From an uncultured Oscillospiraceae bacterium (lineage in GTDB: Bacteria > Bacillota > Clostridia > Oscillospirales > Oscillospiraceae): 55,281 nucleotides of DNA. Under the pieces are notes generated by a model that was not told where the DNA came from, searched no databases, and saw only the letters and a program-made list of their open reading frames with translations. The translations under genes and the position numbers were made by a program. This document shows positions 31,318 to 39,662 of the stretch, piece after piece. The stretch's first letter is position 1, and every line of letters begins with the position of its first letter. The stretch lies in the NCBI GenBank assembly GCA_934597345.1, contig CAKTRJ010000014.1, forward strand, positions 1-55,281, read 5' to 3'.

Positions 31318-33096
31318 ATGATGCAGATGCGTACACATACCTGCAACGAGCTGCGCATGGAGCATGTGGGCCAGCAGGTGAAGATCGTGGGCTGGATGGA
31401 AAACGTCCGCACGGTGGGCCAGAACTTCGCCTTTGTGGTGCTGCGTGACTTCTACGGCACCACCCAGGTGGTGGTGGAATCCGAGGAGATGATGAACATC
31501 ATCAACGGCCTCAACAAGGAGTCCACCATCTCCGTAGAGGGCGTGGTGCGGGAGCGCGCCAGCAAGAACCCCAAGCAGGACACCGGCGACGTGGAGGTGG
31601 TCCCCAGCAAGATCGAGGTGCTGGGCCACTGCCGCTACAACTCCCTGCCCTTCGAGATCAACCGCAGCCGCGAGGCCGACGAGACCGCCCGTCTCAAGTA
31701 CCGTTTCCTGGATCTGCGCAACCCCGCCGTGAAGCAGAATATCATCCTGCGCTGCCAGGTGGTGGCCGCCCTCCGCGCCGCCATGACCGAGCACGGCTTC
31801 CTGGAGATCACCACCCCCATCCTGACCGCCAGCTCTCCCGAGGGCGCCCGCGACTATCTGGTGCCCGCCCGCAAGCACCCCGGCAAGTTCTACGCCCTGC
31901 CCCAGGCCCCCCAGCAGTTCAAGCAGCTGCTGATGACCTCCGGCTTTGACCGCTATTTCCAGATCGCGCCCTGCTTCCGTGACGAGGACGCCCGCGGCGA
32001 CCGCTCCCCCGGCGAGTTCTATCAGCTGGATATGGAGATGGCCTTCGCCACCCAGGACGACGTGTTCGCCGTGCTGGAGGACGTGCTGCCTCCTATCTTC
32101 GCCAGGTTCGGCACCTACAACGTGGCCTCCAGCGCACCCTTCCGCCGCATCCCCTACACCACCTCCATGGAGACCTACGGCTCCGATAAGCCCGACCTGC
32201 GCATCGACCTGACCTGCAAGAACGTCACCTCCCTGTTCGCTGACAGCGACTTCGAGGCGCTGAAGGGCCAGACCGTGAAGATGGTGGACATCTCCGACTG
32301 CACCCTGACCCGCAAGCAGATTGAAAAGCTGCTGACCGACTGCGAGGTGCAGTCCGGCTCCAAGGCCTACTGGTTCAAGGTGGACGAGAACGGCGAGCTG
32401 GCCGGCGGTATCGCCAAGTTCGTCGCACCCATCAAGGAGGAGCTGGCCAAGGTGCTGGCGCTGAAGCCCAACACGCTGGTGTTGGTGGCCGCGGGCCAGT
32501 ACGCCACCAAGTCCGTGGGTGTGCTGATCAAGACCTTCGGCGCCGCCTGCGAGGGCCACATGGACAAGGAGCGCTATGAGTTCTGCTGGATCGTGGACTT
32601 CCCCATGTACGAGATCGGCGACGAGAGCGGCGAGCTGGAGTTCTGCCACAACCCGTTCTCCATGCCCGCCGGCGGCATGGACGTGCTGCTGAAGGCCGAA
32701 CGGGGCGAGATCGACCCCCTGACCATCACCGCCGACCAGTACGATCTGGTGTGCAACGGCGTGGAGCTCAGCTCCGGCGCTGTCCGTAACCACGATCCCG
32801 AGATCATGATCAAGGCCTTCGAGCTGGTGCGTCTGGGCGAGGAGGACGTGAAGAAGAAGTTCCCCGCCATGTACAACGCCTTCTGCTACGGTGCGCCTCC
32901 CCACGCCGGTATCGCGCCGGGCGTGGACCGCATGGTGATGCTGCTGGCGGGCGAGAGCTCCATCCGCGAGATCATCCCGTTCCCCATGAACAAGAACGCA
33001 CAGGATATCATGATGGGTGCACCCTCCACCGTCGAGCAGAAGCAGCTGGACGAGCTGCACATCGCCATCGTCGGCGAGGTCGAAAAGGACGACTGA
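31318..33096 (+). CDS. aspS: Aspartyl-tRNA synthetase
   Basis: The 592-residue protein has the bacterial-type layout: an OB-fold anticodon domain (about 1-105), the class II core with FLEITTPILTASSPEGARDY, FRDEDARGDRSPGEFYQLDM (motif 2), a bacterial GAD insertion (about 290-410), and the motif 3 segment GIAPGVDRMVMLLAG. It charges tRNA-Asp, possibly also tRNA-Asn if it is non-discriminating, which depends on residues I cannot judge. Motif 2 has the extra residues SPG compared with the usual RADRQPEF. AAAAGGAG precedes the ATGATG start. Confidence 0.95.
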   Translation: MMQMRTHTCNELRMEHVGQQVKIVGWMENVRTVGQNFAFVVLRDFYGTTQVVVESEEMMNIINGLNKESTISVEGVVRERASKNPKQDTGDVEVVPSKIEVLGHCRYNSLPFEINRSREADETARLKYRFLDLRNPAVKQNIILRCQVVAALRAAMTEHGFLEITTPILTASSPEGARDYLVPARKHPGKFYALPQAPQQFKQLLMTSGFDRYFQIAPCFRDEDARGDRSPGEFYQLDMEMAFATQDDVFAVLEDVLPPIFARFGTYNVASSAPFRRIPYTTSMETYGSDKPDLRIDLTCKNVTSLFADSDFEALKGQTVKMVDISDCTLTRKQIEKLLTDCEVQSGSKAYWFKVDENGELAGGIAKFVAPIKEELAKVLALKPNTLVLVAAGQYATKSVGVLIKTFGAACEGHMDKERYEFCWIVDFPMYEIGDESGELEFCHNPFSMPAGGMDVLLKAERGEIDPLTITADQYDLVCNGVELSSGAVRNHDPEIMIKAFELVRLGEEDVKKKFPAMYNAFCYGAPPHAGIAPGVDRMVMLLAGESSIREIIPFPMNKNAQDIMMGAPSTVEQKQLDELHIAIVGEVEKDD

Positions 33097-33110
33097 GACT
33101 GATTACCGAA

Positions 33111-33139
33111 AAAGGAAGCCCGCCGGGCTTCCTTTTTTT
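33111..33139 (+). terminator. Terminator of aspS
   Basis: AAAGGAAGCCC-GCC-GGGCTTCC followed by TTTTTTT. Confidence 0.88.
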
Positions 33140-33179
33140 GCTGCGTCAAAATCGTCCTTTTATCTTTTTCGCAGGGGCC

Positions 33180-33299
33180 AAAGCCTCCCTTGTGTAAAGG
33201 GAGGTGGCAACGCGAAGCGTTGACGGAGGGGTTGTCAATGGCGGTCAACTCCTCAGTCAGCCTTACGGCTGACAGCTCCCCTTACACAGGGGAGCCTTT
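33180..33299. repeat. Intergenic repeat family A, standard copy (inverted orientation)
   Basis: AAGCCTCCCTTGTGTAAAGG at the left and CTTACACAGGGGAGCCTTT at the right, with AGTCAGCCTTACGGCTGACA near the right end, the reverse of the copy at 27414. Confidence 0.8.
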
Positions 33300-33320
33300 A
33301 TAAATGCGCTCCCGCAACAC

Positions 33321-33360
33321 GGCGGGCCGTCGGGGACGCCGGCCCCTACGGAGTTCTATC
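33321..33360. repeat. Intergenic repeat family B, short copy
   Basis: GGCGGGCCGTCGGGGACGCC then GGCCCCTACGGAGTTCTATC. It joins the family B hairpin to the GGAGTTCTATC tag of family C. Confidence 0.6.
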
Positions 33361-33414
33361 GTACCCTTTTCCCCACTCCGCCCTCTATGCACACCCCGGC
33401 GCACCATTTCCCTA

Positions 33415-33443
33415 TTGCGCTCACCACGGCCCTGTGCTACAAT
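33415..33443 (+). promoter_or_regulatory. Promoter of nadE
   Basis: TTGCGC, a 17-bp spacer and TACAAT, 30 bp upstream of the ATG. Confidence 0.65.
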
Positions 33444-33473
33444 AAATCAAATTTGAACAAGGAGGCTCTCTCC

Positions 33474-34256
33474 ATGGAATTCAACGTACAATTACAGCTT
33501 GCCGGACTGCTGGAATGGATGCACCAGCAGATGGCCGCCTGCTACGGCAAGACTGCCGTCATCGGCATCTCCGGCGGTAAGGACAGCTCCACCGTGGCCG
33601 CGCTGGCCGTGGCCGCCTACGGCAAGGAGAACGTCATGGGTGTGCTGATGCCCGACGGCGTACAGCCGGATATCGACTACTCCAACAGTCTGGTGGACGT
33701 GCTGGGCATTCCCCATGTGACCATCAACATCCACGACGCCGTGCAGGGCGTGGTGAAGGAGATGGAGCGCGCGGGCCTGACCCCCAGCCGCCAGACGCTG
33801 GTGAACCTGCCCAGCCGCGTCCGCATGGCCACCCTGTACGCCGTGGCTCAGACGGTGGAGCAGGGCATCGTCATCAACACCAGCAACCTCAGCGAGGACT
33901 GGGTGGGCTACTGCACCATTTACGGCGACAGCGCCGGTGCCTTCTCCCCCCTGGGCATGTACACCACCGAGGAGGTCATTGCCCTGGGCCGTGCCCTGGG
34001 CCTGCCGGAGAAGTTCCTCATCAAGCCGCCGTCCGACGGTCTGACGGGCCTCACCGACGAGGACAATCTGGGCTTCACCTATCACGCCGTCAACGAGTAC
34101 ATCCGCCGCGGCGTGGTGGACGAGAAGATCAAGGCGGACATCGACCGCAAGCACGCCGTCAGCCGCTTCAAGTTCCAGACCCTGCCGGTATACCAGAACG
34201 GCCTGCCCATCGTGCTGGAGGAGCCTACGGACTACTACAACCCCAACAAGAAGTAA
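33474..34256 (+). CDS. nadE: Ammonia-dependent NAD synthase
   Basis: The 260-residue protein has the ATP-pyrophosphatase loop GISGGKDSSTVAAL, ATLYAVAQ, NTSNLSEDWVGYCTIYGDSAG and FLIKPPSDGLTGLTDEDNLGF. It amidates deamido-NAD to NAD using ammonia, as it has no glutaminase domain. The ATG at 33474 follows AAGGAGG; frames further upstream lie in the promoter. A terminator follows immediately, so it is a single-gene unit. Confidence 0.94.
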   Translation: MEFNVQLQLAGLLEWMHQQMAACYGKTAVIGISGGKDSSTVAALAVAAYGKENVMGVLMPDGVQPDIDYSNSLVDVLGIPHVTINIHDAVQGVVKEMERAGLTPSRQTLVNLPSRVRMATLYAVAQTVEQGIVINTSNLSEDWVGYCTIYGDSAGAFSPLGMYTTEEVIALGRALGLPEKFLIKPPSDGLTGLTDEDNLGFTYHAVNEYIRRGVVDEKIKADIDRKHAVSRFKFQTLPVYQNGLPIVLEEPTDYYNPNKK

Positions 34257-34257
34257 T

Positions 34258-34285
34258 GAAAAAGCTGCCCTTCGGCAGCTTTTTC
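34258..34285. terminator. Terminator of nadE
   Basis: GAAAAAGCTGCC-CTTC-GGCAGCTTTTTC is a perfect stem with T and A runs on opposite sides. Confidence 0.85.
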
Positions 34286-34289
34286 ATTA

Positions 34290-34569
34290 CCAGAGAAGAG
34301 ATAAAAGTGAAAAGTGAAAAACTGTTGTGTGCCGCTTTGCGGCACAACTCAATTCATGCCGCCAACACGCGGCGGGGCACATTGGCCCCGCCCTACAGTC
34401 GTTTTACCGGCGGCGTCCTGATACGGCGGGGTGAGGGCACCTCGCCCTACGGCGTTCTATTGGTGGTATGCGTAGGGCGGCCTGCCCTCAGGCCGCCGCA
34501 CATTTAAATCATGCCGCCGCTGGCGGCATACCGCAACTCTTCACTCTTCTCTTTTCACTTTTCTCTGCC
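34290..34569. repeat. Composite repeat: family E arms around a family C core
   Basis: The left end CAGAGAAGAGATAAAAGTGA and the right end TCTCTTTTCACTTTTCTCTG are inverted complements with short gaps. Family C DNA lies between them. A related right arm with TTAAATCATGCCGCCGC occurs at 41880. Nesting suggests that one element inserted into another. Confidence 0.6.
34424..34501. repeat. Intergenic repeat family C, copy 5
   Basis: CGGCGGGGTGAGGGCACCTC then GCCCTACGGCGTTCTATTGG, then GCGTAGGGCGGCCTGCCCTC and AGGCCGCCGCA. Confidence 0.7.
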
Positions 34570-34578
34570 ATCGGCACT

Positions 34579-35439
34579 TCACCCCAGCAACCCTGTGATG
34601 TCCTCCACGGTCAGCCCCTCCTGCAAGGCCATGGTGATGCCGTAACCCATCAGCCGCCCCAGCTCCCGCACCTTTTCGTCGATGTCCCGGGGCGTCAGGA
34701 AGAGGGGATCGTCGTCCTCCATGCCCTCCCCCAGCAGACTGGCGGCGATCACCGTAGGCACCCCCACCGCGATCACCGGAACCCCCAGCGTTTGGGCGTT
34801 GATGGCCTTCCGGTGGTTGCCCACGCCGCTGCCGGGGATCAGCCCCGTGTCCCCCAGCTGGATGGTGGCGCACAGCCGGTCGCGGCTGCGGGCGGCCAGC
34901 GCGTCGATGGCGATGACGGCGGCGCAGCCGGAGGCCTGCACCGCGCCCCGCAGCAGCTCCAGCGTCTCCATGCCGGTGGCTGCCAGCACGCCGGGGGACA
35001 CCGCCGCCACCGGCGTAAAGCCCCGGAACTGCCCCGGCAGCGACCGCACCATGTGCCGGGTCACCAGCAGATTCTCCAGCGCCAGCGGCCCCACCGCGTC
35101 GGCGGTCATACCCCGGTTACCGAGACCCGCCGCCAGCACAGGGAAGTCCTCCCCCACTCCCGGCAGCATCCGCCGCAGCTCCTCCGCCAGACACTCCGCC
35201 GAGCGGCGGAAGAAGCCCTCCTCCCGCCGGAAGCAGGGCCGCAGGTCGATGGTCACATACCGGCCCTCCGGTTTTCCCAGCGTCTCCGCCGCCTGCCTGG
35301 TGGTGACGCGCACCTCCGTCACGCCGCAGCCGTGGCGGGTATACTCCGCGGCGCTGACGCCTGCCAGACGGGAAATACCGCCGCCCGACCGCAGCTCCTC
35401 CATGGATTCCAGCGCCAGATCCGTCCGTGTGATCCGCAT
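34579..35439 (-). CDS. gpr: Spore germination protease GPR
   Basis: The 286-residue protein starts RITRTDLALESMEEL, where a TDLALE segment resembles the autoprocessing site that itself mimics SASP sequences. It continues with VLAAGLGNRGMTADAVGPLA and VPVIAVGVPTVI, hallmarks of this aspartic-type peptidase. GPR degrades small acid-soluble spore proteins during germination, so the organism is likely an endospore former. An ATG at 35439 is chosen with AAAGGAG upstream; a GTG four codons earlier lies too near that site. It is divergent from rpsT, a common arrangement in spore formers. Confidence 0.92.
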   Translation of the reverse strand: MRITRTDLALESMEELRSGGGISRLAGVSAAEYTRHGCGVTEVRVTTRQAAETLGKPEGRYVTIDLRPCFRREEGFFRRSAECLAEELRRMLPGVGEDFPVLAAGLGNRGMTADAVGPLALENLLVTRHMVRSLPGQFRGFTPVAAVSPGVLAATGMETLELLRGAVQASGCAAVIAIDALAARSRDRLCATIQLGDTGLIPGSGVGNHRKAINAQTLGVPVIAVGVPTVIAASLLGEGMEDDDPLFLTPRDIDEKVRELGRLMGYGITMALQEGLTVEDITGLLG

Positions 35440-35547
35440 GTTTGTGGTCACGCTCCTTTCCCAAACACAAAATCTTGTGGGTGACGGCGCAATTTCCCGC
35501 CGCCAAAACTTTTTCGCGAAAAAAAGAGACAAATATCAAAAAAAAGC

Positions 35548-35576
35548 TTGCAATTTCTAGGCAAAGATGCTAAAAT
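35548..35576 (+). promoter_or_regulatory. Promoter of rpsT
   Basis: TTGCAA, a 17-bp spacer and TAAAAT. The leader to the start codon is about 52 nt. Confidence 0.75.
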
Positions 35577-35634
35577 ATCATCCTGCGTGGGACTTTGTAT
35601 CTACGTTAATGTCATAACCGAGGAGGTGTTTGGT

Positions 35635-35898
35635 TTGCCGAATATCAAGTCTGCTAAGAAGCGTGTTCTGGTGGCAGAGGCGCGCAATGCCCGCAACAAA
35701 GCCGAAAAGTCCGCACTGAAGACTGCTATCAAGAAGTTCGAGGCTGCTGCCGTTGACGGCGATCGCACCGAGGCCGAGGGCACTTACAAGGTGGCGGTCA
35801 AGGCCATCGACAAGGCTGCTGCCAAGGGTTTGATGCACAAGAACAACGCGGCTCACAAGAAGTCCGCTCTGACCCTGAAGCTCAACAAGATCGGTTAA
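35635..35898 (+). CDS. rpsT: 30S ribosomal protein S20 (UUG start)
   Basis: The 87-residue protein reads PNIKSAKKRVLVAEARNARNK and ends AAHKKSALTLKLNKIG, matching S20 throughout. S20 binds 16S rRNA near helices 9 and 44 during small-subunit assembly. The start is TTG at 35635, preceded by GAGGAGGTG; no ATG in frame gives a normal N terminus. E. coli rpsT also uses UUG, where the weak start takes part in autoregulation. The terminator follows directly. Confidence 0.95.
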   Translation: MPNIKSAKKRVLVAEARNARNKAEKSALKTAIKKFEAAAVDGDRTEAEGTYKVAVKAIDKAAAKGLMHKNNAAHKKSALTLKLNKIG

Positions 35899-35911
35899 CA
35901 AACCACATGCA

Positions 35912-35939
35912 ACAGACGTCCGTTGGACGTCTGTTTTTG
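35912..35939 (+). terminator. Terminator of rpsT
   Basis: ACAGACGTCC-GTT-GGACGTCTGT followed by TTTTG. Confidence 0.88.
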
Positions 35940-36043
35940 TTTTGCTTACTTTTGATCTCTTCCCCGCTCCCCTGTTGCCCTGTTTCATGCAACAGCGCCG
36001 GAAATTCCTCCCATGGTCAAACACAACAAAGGAGGCTGTTTCC

Positions 36044-36358
36044 ATGAAAGGATCCAAAAAGCCCGGCGTGATGCTGTATTTCGAGCTGTACCCCATGCTG
36101 AAGCAAATGACGGTGGAGGACGTCCATGCCCTCATCATGGCCATTTTCGAGTATGCCCAGAACGGCGTACTGCCCCGATTTTCCAGTCAGGCGCTGGTGT
36201 ATGTGTGGGAGTTCGTGCGGCTGAACATCGACCGGGATGATCAGCGGTATCTCAAGGTGGTGGAGCAGAAGCGCAAGGCCGCGGAAAAGCGCTGGAACAA
36301 GCGATCCCCCGCTCAGGAATCCGCCGAGGATACATTTGCAGCACTTGCATGCAAATAA
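36044..36358 (+). CDS. Small DUF6291-like protein
   Basis: The 104-residue protein has GVMLYFELYPMLKQMTVED, ALIMAIFEYAQNGVLPRF and VWEFVRLNIDRDDQRYLKVV, a pattern resembling DUF6291, a family of small proteins often found near phage or mobile replication genes. The C-terminal quarter is basic and Ala-rich. AAAGGAGG precedes the ATG at 36044. There are no phage neighbours here. Function unknown; the family name is from pattern memory. Confidence 0.7.
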   Translation: MKGSKKPGVMLYFELYPMLKQMTVEDVHALIMAIFEYAQNGVLPRFSSQALVYVWEFVRLNIDRDDQRYLKVVEQKRKAAEKRWNKRSPAQESAEDTFAALACK

Positions 36359-36536
36359 TGCCAACACCAACGTCAACCACAACATCAACACCAACTTACA
36401 ACATCATCTTCAACACCATGGCTGTGGCAGCCGCCGCATGCGTCTGCCAGCCCCGCCGGAGAAAAAGAAGATAAATCTCTTTGGGAACATTTTGCCCACT
36501 GGCAGCGTCTAATAGACAGAAAGGTTGGTGCTTCCC

Positions 36537-37289
36537 ATGAAACGTTCTGTCTCCCTCATTCTTCTGACAGCGGTGTGCGCGCTGGCGCTGGCGGCTGCCG
36601 TTACCCTCAGCGGCTGCACCGTGAAGCCGCAGCCCTCCGATCCCACCGGAAATGTGGATACGCCCGATCCGCAGCCCGCCCTCACCGGCGAGACTGCCGA
36701 ATACACCAGCGGCTATGTGGACATGGCCCTGACCATCCCGGATGGATGGCAGTGGGAGTCGGTGCAGGACAGATCCATGAACACCGAGGGCATCCGCTTC
36801 CGGAAAACCGATGACAAGGCCGTGTCCTTTGAGCTGCTCTGCTGGCGAAACGGCTACGGCATCTGCGGCACCGGCGTCACCAGCGAGGAACTGACCCTGT
36901 CCGGCGGCCAGAAGGTCTGGCAGCATACGGAGGAAAACGACGGCAGCCTGTGGCTGAACCTGTATTTCGAGAACACTCCCGGCGACTATGTGTGCGCGCC
37001 CACCGGAACGATGACGAAAGAGACCTGGGACAGCTGCCGGGATGAGGTGCTGGCCATCCTGAATACCGCTCAGTTCGGCCGCGATGCCATAACGGAGCAG
37101 GCGGCTATCGACATGGCCAAGACCCAGTATGACGGCCCTTATGACGAGACCTATGGCCGCTACGACATAAAGACCGGCGTCTGGACGGTGACCTTCGTGG
37201 AGGCGCAGCGGCCCACCGCCAGCATCGACATCAAGCCCGACGGCACCGCAGGCTCCCTTCTGCTGATCGACAGCGCCGCGAAAAAATAA
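36537..37289 (+). CDS. Putative lipoprotein of unknown function
   Basis: The 250-residue protein has a lipoprotein signal peptide with lipobox LSGC (Cys near residue 27), a Pro/Asp-rich linker (about 28-55), a domain with DMALTIPDGWQWESV and WRNGYGICGTGVTSEEL, and a C-terminal region from AIDMAKTQYDG that resembles a PepSY-type fold (AGSLLLIDS ending). AGAAAGG precedes the ATG. It is followed by the promoter of the glycine T-box. I do not recognise its family beyond the weak PepSY likeness. Confidence 0.7.
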   Translation: MKRSVSLILLTAVCALALAAAVTLSGCTVKPQPSDPTGNVDTPDPQPALTGETAEYTSGYVDMALTIPDGWQWESVQDRSMNTEGIRFRKTDDKAVSFELLCWRNGYGICGTGVTSEELTLSGGQKVWQHTEENDGSLWLNLYFENTPGDYVCAPTGTMTKETWDSCRDEVLAILNTAQFGRDAITEQAAIDMAKTQYDGPYDETYGRYDIKTGVWTVTFVEAQRPTASIDIKPDGTAGSLLLIDSAAKK

Positions 37290-37299
37290 AAGCGCCCGC

Positions 37300-37328
37300 T
37301 TGACACCCGCCGGAAAACGTGCTATTCT
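37300..37328 (+). promoter_or_regulatory. Promoter of the T-box/glyS transcript
   Basis: TTGACA, a 17-bp spacer and TATTCT, beginning ten bases after the lipoprotein stop. Confidence 0.8.
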
Positions 37329-37334
37329 AGGCAA

Positions 37335-37500
37335 AGCTACAGGCGATGAAGGGCGTGGCTGCCCGGAGCCGCGGGAGGAAATGCCCGCCGGACGCCCCGT
37401 TACCGGCAATAAGAGTGTGGAATCATCCAAATTCAGGTGGAACCACGGACTATTTGTTTAGTTCGCCCTGATACCGTTATTGCGGTATCAGGGCGTTTTT
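37335..37500 (+). promoter_or_regulatory. T-box riboswitch (glycine)
   Basis: The leader has the T-box core CAGGTGGAACCACGG at about 37435-37449, preceded by stem I elements starting GGCGATGAAGGGCG. It ends in a strong terminator: GCCCTGATACCG-TTATTG-CGGTATCAGGGC with a T run at 37464-37500. The TGGA in the core is complementary to a UCCA tRNA end, fitting tRNA-Gly (U73). Uncharged tRNA-Gly would stabilise the antiterminator and allow glyS expression. The specifier codon could not be assigned with confidence. Confidence 0.9.
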
Positions 37501-37505
37501 ATATT

Positions 37506-37634
37506 ACTTGGAAAACGTTGTTTTCCAAGTAGAGACTCGCATTTATCGCAGCACCTACGGTGCCTTGGTCGATGCGAGAGCTCCCGTTGGTCGCTTCTAT
37601 GGTGTTTTTGCCACGGATAAACCGCGGCAAAAAC
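37506..37634 (+). repeat. Three hairpins between the T-box terminator and glyS
   Basis: ACTTGGAAAAC-GTT-GTTTTCCAAGT (37506-37530) is a perfect hairpin. CTCGCAT (37536-37542) pairs with ATGCGAG (37572-37578) around GCACC-TAC-GGTGC. GTTTTTGCC-A-CGG pairs with CCG-C-GGCAAAAAC (37604-37634). They may be leader structures or inserted repeats. Confidence 0.5.
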
Positions 37635-37692
37635 CGATTTAAATATAAGTAACCGAGAAGGAATCATAATAACGAATAAAGGAGATATCGAC

Positions 37693-39114
37693 ATGAAAAA
37701 CACCGAAAAGACCATGGATAAGATCGTGGCGCTGTGCAAAAACCGCGGCATCATCTTCGCAGGCTCCGAGATCTACGGCGGCCTGGCCAACACCTGGGAC
37801 TACGGCCCCCTCGGCGTGGAGCTGAAGAACAACATCAAGAAGGCATGGTGGAAGAAGTTCGTCCAGGAGAACCCCTATAACGTGGGCCAGGACGCCGCCA
37901 TCCTCATGAACCCCCAGACCTGGGTGGCCAGCGGCCATCTGGCAGGCTTCTCCGATCCTCTGATGGACTGCAAGGAGTGCAAGGAGCGCTTCCGCGCCGA
38001 TAAGCTGATCGAGGACTGGTGCCAGCAGAACGGCTTCGAGCTGCCCAAGCCCATCGACGCCTTCTCCCAGCAGGAGATGAAGGACTTCGTGGAGGAGAAG
38101 AACATCCCCTGCCCCAGCTGCGGCAAGCATAACTTCACCGACATCCGCCAGTTCAACCTGATGTTCAAGACCTTCCAGGGCGTTACCGAGGATGCCAAGA
38201 ACACCGTGTACCTCCGTCCCGAGACGGCACAGGGCATCTTCACCAACTTCGTCAACACCCAGCGCACCACCCGCCGCAAGCTGCCCTTCGGCGTGTGCCA
38301 GATCGGTAAATCCTTCCGCAACGAGATCACCCCGGGCAACTTCATCTTCCGCGTCCGCGAGTTCGAGCAGATGGAGCTGGAGTTCTTCTGCAAGCCCGGC
38401 ACCGATCTGGAGTGGTTCAACTACTGGCGCACCTTCTGCCACAACTGGCTGCTGGGCATCGGCCTGAAGGACGAAAACCTGCGGCTCCGTGACCACGACC
38501 CCGAGGAGCTGTGCTTCTACTCCAAGGCCACCACGGACTTTGAGTTCCTGTTCCCCTTCGGCTGGGGCGAGCTGTGGGGCGTGGCCGACCGTACCGACTA
38601 TGACCTGACCCAGCATCAGACTGTGTCCGGCAAGGATCTGACCTATTTCGACCCCGAGACCAACGAGCGCTATATCCCCTACGTCGTCGAGCCGTCTCTG
38701 GGCGTGGAGCGCAGCGTGCTGGCCGTGCTGGTGGACGCCTATGACGAGGAGGTCGTGGACGAGGCCAAGAACGACGTCCGCGTGGTGCTGCACCTGCATC
38801 CCGCGCTGGCGCCCTACAAGGCCGCTATCCTGCCCCTCAGCAAGAAGCTCAGCGAGCCTGCCCGCAAGATCTATGAGGAGCTCAGCAAGGAGTGGATGAT
38901 CGACTTCGACGAGACCGGCTCCATCGGCAAGCGCTACCGCCGCGAGGACGAGGTGGGCACCCCCTACTGCATCACCGTGGACTTCGACACCGTGGGCGAC
39001 GCGGAGAAGGCCGGTGACAACTGCGTCACCGTCCGTGAGCGTGACTCCATGGAGCAGGTGCGCATTCCTATCAGCGAGCTGAAGGCATATCTGGCGGAGA
39101 AGCTGGCGTATTGA
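37693..39114 (+). CDS. glyS: Glycyl-tRNA synthetase, homodimer type
   Basis: The 473-residue protein is the single-chain alpha-2 GlyRS rather than the GlyQ/GlyS heterotetramer: [56 protein letters not shown] (motif 2 and the adjoining helix), [16 protein letters not shown] (motif 3), and a C-terminal anticodon domain ([15 protein letters not shown]). It charges tRNA-Gly. A zinc-like cluster [15 protein letters not shown] sits in the insertion around 95-145. AAAGGAG precedes the ATG. A T-box controls it. Confidence 0.96.
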   Translation: MKNTEKTMDKIVALCKNRGIIFAGSEIYGGLANTWDYGPLGVELKNNIKKAWWKKFVQENPYNVGQDAAILMNPQTWVASGHLAGFSDPLMDCKECKERFRADKLIEDWCQQNGFELPKPIDAFSQQEMKDFVEEKNIPCPSCGKHNFTDIRQFNLMFKTFQGVTEDAKNTVYLRPETAQGIFTNFVNTQRTTRRKLPFGVCQIGKSFRNEITPGNFIFRVREFEQMELEFFCKPGTDLEWFNYWRTFCHNWLLGIGLKDENLRLRDHDPEELCFYSKATTDFEFLFPFGWGELWGVADRTDYDLTQHQTVSGKDLTYFDPETNERYIPYVVEPSLGVERSVLAVLVDAYDEEVVDEAKNDVRVVLHLHPALAPYKAAILPLSKKLSEPARKIYEELSKEWMIDFDETGSIGKRYRREDEVGTPYCITVDFDTVGDAEKAGDNCVTVRERDSMEQVRIPISELKAYLAEKLAY

Positions 39115-39117
39115 TGC

Positions 39118-39150
39118 TGGTGCAAAATCTGACGATTTTTCTGCCAAAAA
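39118..39150. repeat. Hairpin repeat family F, downstream of glyS
   Basis: TGGTGCAAAATC-TGAC-GATTTTTCTGCCA, matching the leaders of dnaD and the dnaC-like gene. It could act as a weak terminator for glyS on the plus strand. Confidence 0.55.
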
Positions 39151-39240
39151 GCATAAGAAAAAGAGAGCCGCAATAGGCGGCGGCATGAGACAGTGAACAG
39201 GCACAGCAGTATGATATGCTTGATGTACCGTGCGAGCATC

Positions 39241-39554
39241 CCTTGCCTCTCCCTTTGGGAGAAGTGGCCGAGCGCAGCGAGGACGGAGAGGGTCGACACG
39301 TTAAGAAAATATGCCGGTGGCATATTTTTAGTGTCGATCTCGGCGGCTATACCCTGTTGCGGTGCCCAAAATTTTGCTGTGGCATTTGAGCCGCCAAAAT
39401 TTTGACCGCTGCCACTCGCTCACCTCGCTTTTTCTGCCGCTGGCAGCGCTCGGATCGCTCCCCGCCGTAGCATCTATCCGGATTTGCACCGCACTATCTT
39501 GGATCCCCTCTCAGTCACCTGCGGTGACAGCTCTCCCAAGGGGAGAGCCAAGGG
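39241..39554. repeat. Intergenic repeat family A, largest composite (about 310 bp)
   Basis: The ends CCTTGCCTCTCCCTTTGGGA and CCCAAGGGGAGAGCCAAGGG are inverted. Inside are GGCCGAGCGCAGCGAGGAC, GTTAAGAAAATATGCCGGTG (shared with the copy at 44607), CCAAAATTTTG palindromes and AGTCACCTGCGGTGACAGCT. No gene is supported between glyS and the carboxypeptidase. Confidence 0.65.
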
Positions 39555-39580
39555 CCTGTACCCTGACATAGCATGAGAAA

Positions 39581-39608
39581 TGGAGCGTATCGGTACCGAT
39601 ACGCTCCA
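39581..39608. repeat. 28-bp perfect palindrome
   Basis: TGGAGCGTATCGGT and ACCGATACGCTCCA are adjacent arms with no spacer. It stands just before a small terminator. Confidence 0.65.
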
Positions 39609-39628
39609 TTCACTGTTTTACGACCACA

Positions 39629-39651
39629 CACCGCAAGGCGGTCTTTTCGTT
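39629..39651 (+). terminator. Terminator-like hairpin facing the carboxypeptidase gene
   Basis: ACCGC-AAG-GCGGT followed by CTTTTCGTTT. On the plus strand this would end transcripts from the glyS direction. Confidence 0.5.
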
Positions 39652-39662
39652 TACCATCTCTC

